Positions 21,925-29,078 of a stretch of DNA of 64,000 nt are shown in pieces. The DNA comes from Azoarcus sp. GTDB taxonomy: Bacteria > Pseudomonadota > Gammaproteobacteria > Burkholderiales > Rhodocyclaceae. The stretch is from NCBI GenBank assembly GCA_031285965.1, contig JAITVD010000015.1, positions 1 through 64,000 on the forward strand, written 5' to 3'. The notes beneath the pieces were generated by a model, which ran no database searches, was not told the DNA's origin, and saw only the letters and a program-made list of their open reading frames with translations. Position numbers and translations under genes: made by a program. Positions within the stretch are counted from its first letter, which is position 1; every line of letters starts with the position of its first letter.

Positions 21925-22428
21925 TTATCTGCCGCTTTTTCCGTCTGAACGCCTGTTCGCCCAGCGGTATTTCCACGGCGGCACGGGCGACGGGTCGACC
22001 CATAGCCCCCGGCGGGCGGCTTTTGCTTCGGCCTCCAGTTCGCGGAGCACCTCATTTTTGCACTGGCTTCGATACATCCACGCAAGGCCGAGCCGCACCA
22101 TTTCCGCGTTGATGTCCTGCCTACCGAGCCAGACGCGGGCGAGCGTCCGTCCGTACTGGTCGCGCCCCTGCACGTCCAAATCAACGTTCTGCCGGAAAAC
22201 GAGCTTTGAGAGCGCCTGCCGCGCCCGGTTTCCAAAGGCTTGCCGACGCTCCGGGGCATCGATGCAGACCAGCCGCACCCGCACGGACGCGCCATTGATA
22301 AGCACGCGCAGCGTGTCGCCGTCCGCGGCGCCAATCACGCGCCCGCTGGCGGCGGATGCCGGCGCGGCGGCGAAAAGCAGCGCCAGAAGCGCGGCGCGAG
22401 CCATGTTCTTCATCTTTTTGCAGCGCAT
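21925..22428 (-). CDS. secreted thermonuclease (SNase) family nuclease
   Basis: A 167-residue protein with a signal peptide (AALLALLFAAAPASA) and a staphylococcal-nuclease OB-fold. It has the substrate loop GAADGDTLRV, VRLVCIDAPE (catalytic Arg and Glu) and GRDQYGRTLARV (second catalytic Arg). It probably degrades DNA/RNA in the periplasm or outside the cell. The ATG at 22428 is chosen because AGGA lies 8 bp upstream; 22413 and 22404 are alternative starts. It is convergent with the kinase gene. Confidence 0.9.
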   Translation of the reverse strand: MRCKKMKNMARAALLALLFAAAPASAASGRVIGAADGDTLRVLINGASVRVRLVCIDAPERRQAFGNRARQALSKLVFRQNVDLDVQGRDQYGRTLARVWLGRQDINAEMVRLGLAWMYRSQCKNEVLRELEAEAKAARRGLWVDPSPVPPWKYRWANRRSDGKSGR

Positions 22429-22657
22429 CTTTCTTGTCCTGTGAGGTTTGACGCACAACGCCTTTACTTTAGCCCGGTTGCCTCGAAGCGCGGGATGCGC
22501 GAGAGCGTTCCGAACGGATGCCATCTCAAAGCCTCCCTAAAAGGAAGCTCACAATTAACAGGCGTTGTGTGATGGGACATCATTTGAAGGACTGAATCAT
22601 GGAGAGAGGCAGCACAGATAGCTATCTGAAATGCTTATAGAATAAAAAGGCGAGCCC

Positions 22658-22900
22658 CTAGAAACCAAAGCATAGAAAAATACATGCGCGGTGGCGTCCG
22701 TTGTGCCTGAACCTATGAAGGGGTCGAGGATGTCGCCGCCACAGGCGGATACCAGCCCCTACGCCATCCATTCCTGATAGCGCACCATCAGGGCAGTGAG
22801 CGATGAGTTCGGGTTCTGTCATGGCGGCGGAAAAACCATAGAGCTTCATCACGGCACGGTCAAGATTCTGACACGCTTTCAGCATCCCAGTGGTTTTCAT
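22658..22900 (-). pseudogene. frameshifted DNA methyltransferase fragments
   Basis: Two pieces that look like methyltransferase parts lie in different frames. First comes NLDRAVMKLYGFSAAMTEPELIA, which continues after a frameshift as LTALMVRYQEWMA and a stop, typical of a methylase C-terminus. Next to it is a segment reading GGDILDPFIGSGTTDA, an AdoMet-binding motif of N4/N6 methylases. No complete domain remains. The fragments are probably remnants of a restriction-modification locus. Confidence 0.5.
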
Positions 22901-22920
22901 TAAATTTGGTTATTCCTTTT

Positions 22921-23100
22921 TTATTCCTCATCACTTGAGGGGAAAGATGCTGGCGGCTTTAGTGCATTGAAATGATGGAGAACTCTTTCACCATTCTTAT
23001 TTTCGGAAAAACAGAATCCTCCTGAGTAATGATGGCTTTCATCAAAACGTTGTTTGATAAAATGACCTCCGATGCTAACACCATATAAAACATTGGGGAA
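22921..23100 (-). pseudogene. unidentified C-terminal protein fragment
   Basis: Sixty open codons ending at TAA (22921-22923) encode NVLYGVSIGGHFIKQRFDES..HHYSGGFCFSENKNGERVLHH..SSDEE. It has protein-like composition but no usable start codon, so it appears to be the tail of a truncated gene. I do not recognise the family. It lies between the 27-residue ORF and the methyltransferase remnant. Confidence 0.35.
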
Positions 23101-23139
23101 TTACACCCTTAACTCCCTGCCCTCTGCACCAATCCGATG

Positions 23140-23223
23140 CTAGAATGCCGTTAGCGTTTTGGTTAATAGACTGACCACGAGTACGGCTGATGCCGCATCA
23201 ATGGTGAGGGTGTAGTTGCACAT
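23140..23223 (-). CDS. 27-residue hydrophobic small ORF with strong RBS
   Basis: Encodes MCNYTLTIDAASAVLVVSLL followed by TKTLTAF. AAGGAG stands 7 bp before the ATG, an unusually good ribosome site for random sequence. The middle (AASAVLVVSLL) is hydrophobic enough for a short membrane helix, as in type I toxins or small regulatory membrane peptides. A 12-bp hairpin lies 53-84 bp upstream in the same transcript direction. No homology is claimed; it could be a chance ORF. Confidence 0.4.
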   Translation of the reverse strand: MCNYTLTIDAASAVLVVSLLTKTLTAF

Positions 23224-23275
23224 AAAGTGCTCCTTATCAAAGCCGCCCTGTCAGGGGTGTTAGTTCGTACAACTT

Positions 23276-23307
23276 GGAGAGCCGCTGTTACCAAGCAGCG
23301 GCTCTCC
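23276..23307 (-). other. 12-bp perfect hairpin between two small ORFs
   Basis: GGAGAGCCGCTG / CAGCGGCTCTCC with an 8-nt loop (TTACCAAG). On the + strand it is followed by GCTTTT, a weak T tract; on the minus strand it precedes the ribosome site of the 27-residue ORF. It may be a terminator, an mRNA-stabilising or translation-control element. Confidence 0.55.
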
Positions 23308-23357
23308 GCTTTTGCAGCCTGTGAAGCTGCTACTCGGTCAAGTTTATACGCCATGCG

Positions 23358-23396
23358 GAAAACGGTAAACCGCGCTGAACGCGGCTTGCCGTTTTC
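23358..23396 (-). other. two-step hairpin, possible structured RNA
   Basis: Outer stem GAAAACGG / CCGTTTTC (8 bp), a small internal loop, inner stem CCGCG / CGCGG and a CTGAA loop. Only 50 bp from the 12-bp hairpin and 12 bp from the end of the 52-residue ORF. A terminator-like or regulatory RNA structure. Confidence 0.5.
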
Positions 23397-23408
23397 ATCC
23401 GAAGTCGG

Positions 23409-23567
23409 TTAATTGTCAATGCCGTCCTTGACCGTTTGCGTCACCTGCACTTTATCGTTGCACCTGCAACTATCCAAAGGGTATTGATAAGGGCTCACTT
23501 GTTGTGTTAAATCTTTATTTATATCATTGTTTTTATTATGCTTACCGGGGTTCACTTCGTTTAACAT
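23409..23567 (-). CDS. 52-residue polar small ORF with strong RBS
   Basis: Starts MLNEVNPGKHNKNNDINKDL and ends CNDKVQVTQTVKDGIDN. AGGAG lies 7 bp before the ATG. It is Asn/Asp/Lys-rich with a CRC motif and has no membrane segment. It follows the toxin-like gene by 77 bp on the same strand and is preceded by a small GCGGC/GCCGC hairpin (23599-23613). I do not recognise it. The ribosome site and position argue for translation; absence of homology keeps confidence moderate. Confidence 0.45.
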   Translation of the reverse strand: MLNEVNPGKHNKNNDINKDLTQQVSPYQYPLDSCRCNDKVQVTQTVKDGIDN

Positions 23568-23644
23568 TTTATGCTCCTATGCTGTCACATAGCTATCAGC
23601 GGCGTGATGCCGCGCCAGACCCGTTAGCGAGATAAACAAGGTTG

Positions 23645-24070
23645 CTAAAGCTGGGCGTGTAGATTTTTACGCGCCGTATTGACGATGTGTTTTTGTACTG
23701 AAGCAACGTCCTCACACATTAAAACACACTCCAGTAATTGTTCCAACAACTCGTTTTCAAGAGTGCCGATGTGCTTCAACTCTTTTGAAAAATAGCTTTG
23801 TGATATATGGTTATCGATAAGTTCGTAAAATTCATCAAGACAAATCCATGTTGCCTGTTTTAGAATAGACTGTCCTTTTGGTATATGGAAACATGGAAAT
23901 TTATTACTAGGTTGAGATCCGTAGCTGTTGCTGAATCGACCTCCTTTTGACCTGGTTTTTGCAACTAGCATCACATCGCCATTTATACCGAGACATACTA
24001 AAATATTATTCGCCTTATTTCCATCATGAAAACGAAAGTTTTGATGAAATAACAATGTTCCGGGTGTCAT
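23645..24070 (-). CDS. probable toxin partner of the Panacea antitoxin (PemK/MazF-like?)
   Basis: A 141-residue protein starting MTPGTLLFHQNFRFHDGNK. A beta-rich N-terminal half (ILVCLGINGDVMLVAKTRSK, then QATWICLDEFYELI) resembles the PemK/MazF-like small-barrel fold seen in partners of Panacea-domain proteins. The C-terminal half is helical. Its ATG overlaps the stop of the upstream Panacea gene by four bases (ATGA), the antitoxin-first order expected of a toxin-antitoxin pair. Toxin activity and the fold are inference; I cannot see a definite active-site residue. Confidence 0.55.
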   Translation of the reverse strand: MTPGTLLFHQNFRFHDGNKANNILVCLGINGDVMLVAKTRSKGGRFSNSYGSQPSNKFPCFHIPKGQSILKQATWICLDEFYELIDNHISQSYFSKELKHIGTLENELLEQLLECVLMCEDVASVQKHIVNTARKNLHAQL

Positions 24071-24672
24071 GCGTGTTCAGGTTTCACTGATTGAAAAAAT
24101 TCAAGAAATTCATTTCGCTCTCTAATCACTTGAGCCATATTTTCTTTTTCATCCTGTGAAACTGAATACTCATAAGGAATTTTCCCGCCATTTTTGCCTT
24201 CTTCGTTGTATACCTTATGCCACGGCAGCGTTTCAGAATGAGTATCTTCGATTATCTCTTTGGCGAGAGTTTGGCGGTATTTTTTCGCAAGGTTCGTCAT
24301 GATTCGCATTTCGCGTTTTGTAAAATGTGAATCGTCAAATGCAGATCGCGGCTTTATGATAAGCATGTTTGTGCCGTGATCCGTCATCTCTTCATCGAAA
24401 CGAACTTTTTTCTTCAAGTCCGGTTCCGGTTCTGTGTCGATCTCATAGGAAAGGGTCGCTGGCGCAGGCCCCATTTTCCAAGCATAGTAGTCAAGAGCCG
24501 TCACAGACCGCCCAGTCTCTTTGAAGTGTTCAAAATCAAGGAAGTAAAGCAGCTTGAACAGCTTGATTTTTCCAAGATGTTTGACGTTTTTTGCAAAAAA
24601 TATGATCGCGTTGATGAGTTTTTTGCGTTCGTGCGTGATAAGCATGACGTTTTCCATAAGTTCACTATACAT
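24067..24672 (-). CDS. Panacea (DUF4065) domain protein, probable antitoxin
   Basis: A 201-residue protein whose residues about 15-100 match the Panacea/SocA-like domain: KLINAIIFFAKNVKHLGKIKLFKLLYFLDF, then VTALDYYAWKMGPAP. Panacea domains act as antitoxins paired with many unrelated toxins. The start is uncertain: ATGs at 24672, 24657 and 24645 are in frame, and GGAA lies before the last. It overlaps the downstream putative toxin by 4 bp. The gene is AT-richer than the chromosomal core, consistent with acquisition. Confidence 0.8.
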   Translation of the reverse strand: MYSELMENVMLITHERKKLINAIIFFAKNVKHLGKIKLFKLLYFLDFEHFKETGRSVTALDYYAWKMGPAPATLSYEIDTEPEPDLKKKVRFDEEMTDHGTNMLIIKPRSAFDDSHFTKREMRIMTNLAKKYRQTLAKEIIEDTHSETLPWHKVYNEEGKNGGKIPYEYSVSQDEKENMAQVIRERNEFLEFFQSVKPEHA

Positions 24673-25013
24673 GTACCACTAGTTGCGGGCTACAAAACAG
24701 CGGAAAAATCACGCCCGCGACGAAGCTCTCTGTATCGCTTCCGCCTTCTCTTCATCATTGCGCCTGTGGAAGCAGCGCGGCAGCCTCGCCTCATCGCTGC
24801 CTTCCGCATGGGAGGGGGGTTGGCATGCCAAGCCGCGTCCTCTCCGGCATGAAAAGCTGTGCGACAGGAAAGATTGAGAATCCGGCGGACATCATAGCCT
24901 TTGACGGTCTGAGGGAAGCGGCGCGGGCGGCGGGTCAAAAGCGGCAGCCTATTCCTGCCTGCTTCATAATCTAGTTGTCCATGTGGCGGCTAGGCATATT
25001 GCGGGAAACTGGC
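24673..25013. other. intergenic region between Panacea pair and a divergent gene
   Basis: About 340 bp with no supported gene. The centre (about 24770-24960) is GC-rich like the chromosomal core, unlike the flanking genes, and may be a remnant of original chromosome. It must contain the promoters of the two divergent genes, but I cannot place them. Confidence 0.3.
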
Positions 25014-25508
25014 ATGAAACTTGATCGTAAATTTCAAAATCAATTTCTTAACGAGCTAGGGGAACATTATCCACGTTCATATTGCCCGTCGTTAATTGAA
25101 ACCTTAGAGAAACGGATTGTTGAGATAAACGTGGCCTATCTAACCGAGCATGGTCTGATAGAGCGCCAACAAAGCTCACCTGTGCGACCTACAGCATCGT
25201 CACCGTTAGGATGGAGGATTACAAAAACTGGAATTGATTTTCTTCAAGACGACGGTGGGCTTTCCGCAATTCTTGGCACTGTGGTTGTCAAACTTCATGC
25301 TGAGACAGTTCGTGAATTGCTCGAAGCCCACCTCCTCAAATCTAAGCTAAGCCATGACGAAAAGAACGGATTGACGAATCGGCTTCGACAGCTTCCTGCC
25401 GACGCCATAGGACACCTGTCCAGCAAACTTCTGGAAAAGGGGTTGGATCATCTGCCTGATGCAGCGCAGACAATTCAAAAATTCCTTCAGTCTCTTCCGC
25501 TGGTGTGA
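25014..25508 (+). CDS. hypothetical protein with possible winged-helix N-terminus
   Basis: A 164-residue protein beginning MKLDRKFQNQFLNELGEHYP. Residues about 30-80 (VAYLTEHGLIERQQ..., GWRITKTGIDFLQDDGG) have the helix-turn-helix-wing pattern of small DNA-binding proteins. The C-terminal half is two or more amphipathic helices (LRQLPADAIGHLSSKLLEKG). The ATG at 25014 with GGGAAAC upstream is preferred over 24975. I do not recognise a named family. Its 3' end overlaps an opposite-strand ORF. Confidence 0.55.
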   Translation: MKLDRKFQNQFLNELGEHYPRSYCPSLIETLEKRIVEINVAYLTEHGLIERQQSSPVRPTASSPLGWRITKTGIDFLQDDGGLSAILGTVVVKLHAETVRELLEAHLLKSKLSHDEKNGLTNRLRQLPADAIGHLSSKLLEKGLDHLPDAAQTIQKFLQSLPLV

Positions 25509-25629
25509 AAACAAGTTTGCCAGCTTTCGGAACCTGAACAAAGAAGCCGTCTTTCGGAAGCTCGTGTTTCCCATCTTTAATAAAAACTCCGTTTTTATGA
25601 AAAATGAGATTGGGCGCGATTTTTCCCAT
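25342..25629 (-). CDS. short hypothetical ORF
   Basis: Ninety-five codons starting MGKIAPNLIFHKNGVFIKDG, with AAGG 8 bp upstream. The first ~55 residues look protein-like (KAGKLVFTPAEETEGIFELS), but the rest runs antisense through the end of the 25014-25508 gene and is probably a non-coding extension of a truncated gene. No family recognised. Confidence 0.3.
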   Translation of the reverse strand: MGKIAPNLIFHKNGVFIKDGKHELPKDGFFVQVPKAGKLVFTPAEETEGIFELSALHQADDPTPFPEVCWTGVLWRRQEAVEADSSIRSFRHGLA

Positions 25630-26035
25630 GTGTTTACCTTTTGAGAGTGCAGGAAATCTGATTTTACAGCTTTATATGGGAATGACAACCGAGTACTTTA
25701 AGTATCTAGGAAGTTCTTTATTTAAGCAGTCAATGCTTTATACGTAGTTCTTGCTTTTGTCACCTTGCGCAAAAAAAGCGACAATTCTGTGAGTAGCCAT
25801 GCGTGGATTGTGTATGTAAGGAAACTGCTTGACAATGTTTTGTAAGAAACATCCTCAAAATCTGGTAGTGGGGCAGTTTGAAATTTGATCAGGGGTCGGG
25901 ACTGTCGTCACTGAACTGAACAGATACCAATCCTATGAACCTGCATGGCGTACTGAGTGCAATGTCTCTTAGACAAGCCCCATTCGTCAGAACTCCTCCT
26001 GTTCTTGAAATTCCTATCCCAAAATGCGACCCAAG
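25630..26035. other. AT-rich region without a supported gene
   Basis: About 400 bp, AT-rich, no convincing ORF, RNA gene or repeat seen. It may carry promoter sequence for the 25342-25629 ORF. Confidence 0.3.
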
Positions 26036-26702
26036 TCATCTTGGGCAAGTTGCTTTGCGGAATAAATCCCTTTCTTTCTGGGTACGGAAAATATCGTTCT
26101 TTTTTGTACCATGCGATACAGCCTCGATATCAGCAGAGCTAGGCTCCGTTTCGCATTTGCTCTTACTGCCTTTGGGCAAATTTTCTTTACTGCTTGAATC
26201 GTTGAGAAAATCTTTGAGCACAGCCTGTAATTCATGCAAACGATATGATGACTTTTTGAATTTCTCTTTCGATGAAAAGAAATCAAACATAGCATAGTCG
26301 ACAATGATATTAGCCTGCCCTTCCATTGGGTAATCCGATAATTTAGTATTTGGCTTGAGGGCATAGTCATATCCGTATCCAACAGAACTCTGGAAAATTC
26401 CAGCTAACTTGACTAAGTAACCTAGCTGGTATTGCAGACATGCGCCATTTCATGAATGAATAAATAAATAAATGTTTTAGCTCAGGTTTTAACGTAGAAG
26501 AATAATCATCCTCATAGAATCTCGTCGGAAAATAAATTTCCCCATTGGGCGTCATCACGACATGCTCTGGCTGAAACCGCATGTACTTTCCATGATGAAT
26601 CTTGACCCACGTATATTGGATGGAAGCGCCAAATATTTTTTGAGCGAACATGATTTCGCCGTGGGGCAGGTTTCTGGATTTTCCGTAGGGCAGCGGGGGC
26701 AT
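26036..26702 (-). pseudogene. broken HExxH metallopeptidase gene (vgr-related protein type)
   Basis: Read through lesions, the minus strand encodes MPPLPYGKSRNLPHGEIMFA, IQYTWVKIHHGKYMRFQPEH, MTPNGEIYFPTRFYEDDYS, KHLFI, then the zinc motif HEMAHV and WQYQLGYLVKLAGIFQSS..., YPMEGQANIIVDYAMFDFF and a polar tail. This matches zincin-like proteins often annotated as vgr-related and found with type VI or toxin loci. The active-site region is broken by an 8-base expansion of tetranucleotides (ATTT ATTT ATTT ATTC ATTC) immediately before HEMAH and by a missing G in the TGG of W-Q. A good ribosome site (GGAAAAAGG) precedes the ATG at 26702. Confidence 0.7.
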
Positions 26703-26939
26703 GATGCCTTTTTCCTTTGAGCGGGGCGAGAGTCTGATGGCAACAGCTCCAGTTTTGTTGATTTAGAAGGGTGTGTTTCTGCCCAAGCCTCAGCCCGCTG
26801 TGATATGACCGCCATCCGTGACATACCGCCAGTGGATAAAACGATATTGCAGGCTAAAGCATTGGCATGGTGCGCGTAGAGAACCCGCAGCGCAATGGCT
26901 CAAAAAAACGGCGCTTCTCTGTTTGTAATGCCTGCCCCC

Positions 26940-27752
26940 CTACCAATCCACCCGCTCGATTTCTCCCAGCGAGCGGCCCAGAAAACGCTCGCCGATGGTC
27001 TGGAAGCGCAAGGGTACGTCGGTAACGAAGTAGCGGCAGGCGGCGGGAGCTTGCCCGGCGGCGGCTTGCCCCATTTCCCGCAGATGGGCGGCGGCCAGTT
27101 CGGCGGTGGTTTCCGCCGAATCGATGAGCTGGATTTTTTCACCGACGACATCGCGCAGCAGCGGCTTGAGCAACGGGTAGTGCGTACAGCCCAGCACGAG
27201 GCTGCCGATGCCTTCCGCCAGCACCGGGCGCAGGTACTCCTGCGCCGTCAGCCGCGTGACGGGGTGGTCGAGCCAGCCTTCTTCCACGAGCGGCACGAAG
27301 AGCGGGCAGGCTTGCGAATAGACCCGTGCATCGGGGTCGAGCGCGTGTATCCGCCGCGCATAGGCGTTGCTGTTGATCGTGGTCGGCGTGCCGATGACGC
27401 CGATGCGCGTGCCGTTCGCCCCCGCGACAGAGGCGCGCGCGCCCGCTTCAATCACGTCGAGCACCGGAACGTTCCCCGCCCGCTGGACAACGGTTTTCAG
27501 GGCAACCGCCGCCATCGTGTTGCAGGCGACGATCAGCATTTTGACTTCCCGCCGCAGCAAGAAATCGACGATTTGCCCGGTAAATTGCCCAATTGTTGCC
27601 ACTGACTTAACGCCGTAAGGCACGCGGGCAGTGTCGCCAAAATAGATGATGTTTTCCAGCGGCAGGCGCTCCATCAGCGCCCGGACGACGGTCAGCCCGC
27701 CGACGCCCGAGTCGAAAACGCCAATGGGGCGGTCGCCGCCCTGCGCATCCAC
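26940..27752 (-). CDS. murI: glutamate racemase
   Basis: Makes D-glutamate for peptidoglycan. It is 270 residues with the two catalytic cysteines Cys77 (IVACNTMAA) and Cys189 (LGCTHYPLL) and the N-terminal IGVFDSGVGGLTV. The start is a GTG at 27752, three bases after the tyrS stop, so it is co-transcribed and probably co-translated with tyrS. Downstream about 240 bp separate it from the broken metallopeptidase, with no gene seen. Confidence 0.95.
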   Translation of the reverse strand: MDAQGGDRPIGVFDSGVGGLTVVRALMERLPLENIIYFGDTARVPYGVKSVATIGQFTGQIVDFLLRREVKMLIVACNTMAAVALKTVVQRAGNVPVLDVIEAGARASVAGANGTRIGVIGTPTTINSNAYARRIHALDPDARVYSQACPLFVPLVEEGWLDHPVTRLTAQEYLRPVLAEGIGSLVLGCTHYPLLKPLLRDVVGEKIQLIDSAETTAELAAAHLREMGQAAAGQAPAACRYFVTDVPLRFQTIGERFLGRSLGEIERVDW

Positions 27753-27755
27753 CGC

Positions 27756-28952
27756 TTACTCCAGCGTGACGGCGGCAAACTTCCGCTTGCCGACCTGCAA
27801 AACGACGCGGCTGCCCGCGAAGAGCAGCCGTGCGCGATCTTCAACACGCTCGCCGTCGAGCTTCACCGCGCCTTGCTCGATCATGCGCGAGGCTTCTGAG
27901 GTGGTTCCGGTCAAGCCCGCTTCTTGGATGACTTTGAACACGGGCATCCCCTCGCCTACCGCCACCCGTACTTCCGGCATGTCGTCGGGGATTTCGTTTT
28001 TCCGAAAACGCGCCTCGAAATCCGCCAGCGCGTCGTCCGCCGCTTTTTGCCCGTGGAAACGCGCCACGAATTCCTGCGCCAGCATCACTTTGAGGTCACG
28101 CGGGTTGCGTCCGGCTTCGACTTCGGTTTTCAGCGCCGCGATTTCGTCCGCGCCACGGAACGAAAGCAATTCGTAATAGCGCCACATCAGGCTGTCGGAA
28201 ACGGACATGGTCTTGCCGAAAATCTCCTTCGGCGGCTCCGCGATGCCGATGTAGTTGCCTAGCGATTTGGACATTTTGTTGATGCCGTCCAGCCCTTCGA
28301 GCAGCGGCATCATCAGCACGCACTGCGGCGCTTGCCCAACATGCTTTTGCAGTTCGCGCCCCATCAGGAGGTTGAACCGCTGGTCGGTTCCGCCCAGTTC
28401 GATATCGGCCTTCATCATGACCGAGTCGTAGCCCTGAATGAGCGGGTAAAGAAATTCATGAATCGAAATAGGCTGCCCGCCCGCGTAGCGTTTGGCAAAA
28501 TCGTCGCGTTCGAGCATCCGCGCCACGGTCTGCTGCGCGGCCAGGCGAATCATTCCCGCCGCGTCCATTTCGTTCATCCATGTCGAGTTGAAACAGATTT
28601 CCGTTTTGTCCGGGTCAAGAATTTTGAACACCTGCTCGCGGTAAGTCGCGGCGTTGGCGAGCACTTGCTCGCGTGTGAGGGGCGGGCGGGTCGCGTTTTT
28701 GCCGCTCGGGTCGCCGATCATGCCGGTGAAGTCCCCGATCAGGAACAGGATGTGATGCCCAAGTTCCTGAAAATGGCGCAGTTTGTTGATTAGGACAGTG
28801 TGGCCAAAATGCAGGTCGGGCGCGGTCGGGTCGAATCCCGCCTTGACCCGCAGCGGTCGACCGCTCTTCAGCTTTTCAATCAGTTCCGCCTCAATCAGCA
28901 GTTCTTCCGCCCCGCGCCGGATGACATTCATCACGGTTCCGATGTCTTTCAT
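27756..28952 (-). CDS. tyrS: tyrosyl-tRNA synthetase
   Basis: Class I synthetase for tRNA-Tyr. The 398 residues have HFGH at 48-51 ([13 protein letters not shown]), the KMSKS loop in [11 protein letters not shown], and a C-terminal S4 RNA-binding domain ([20 protein letters not shown]). The form with HFGH and a single compact S4 tail resembles the TyrZ-type enzymes. The ATG at 28952 follows GGAGAAAGG; an ATG at 28979 would add nine residues. Divergent from the MepM-like gene. Confidence 0.95.
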   Translation of the reverse strand: MKDIGTVMNVIRRGAEELLIEAELIEKLKSGRPLRVKAGFDPTAPDLHFGHTVLINKLRHFQELGHHILFLIGDFTGMIGDPSGKNATRPPLTREQVLANAATYREQVFKILDPDKTEICFNSTWMNEMDAAGMIRLAAQQTVARMLERDDFAKRYAGGQPISIHEFLYPLIQGYDSVMMKADIELGGTDQRFNLLMGRELQKHVGQAPQCVLMMPLLEGLDGINKMSKSLGNYIGIAEPPKEIFGKTMSVSDSLMWRYYELLSFRGADEIAALKTEVEAGRNPRDLKVMLAQEFVARFHGQKAADDALADFEARFRKNEIPDDMPEVRVAVGEGMPVFKVIQEAGLTGTTSEASRMIEQGAVKLDGERVEDRARLLFAGSRVVLQVGKRKFAAVTLE

Positions 28953-29078
28953 TCCTTTCTCCAACAAGGTCACACTCACGCATCCAAGTACATCTTTAGA
29001 CTTTGGGCAAGCTCTCCGATAAGAGGGCTAGGCTCTCCGGCAGAGAGAGAGAGAAATACCCCAACAGAGAGTTCTCAG

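Noticed and set aside
23163-23354. 63-codon minus-strand ORF starting MAYKLDRVAA
   Set aside because: It overlaps the hairpins and the 27-residue ORF in another frame and lacks a good ribosome site; the 27-residue ORF has the stronger start signal.
23276-23396. Possible CRISPR or tandem repeat
   Set aside because: The two structures are hairpins of different sequence, not direct repeats with spacers.
25935-26297. 120-codon + strand ORF
   Set aside because: Antisense to the metallopeptidase pseudogene whose protein motifs are recognisable; no ribosome site.
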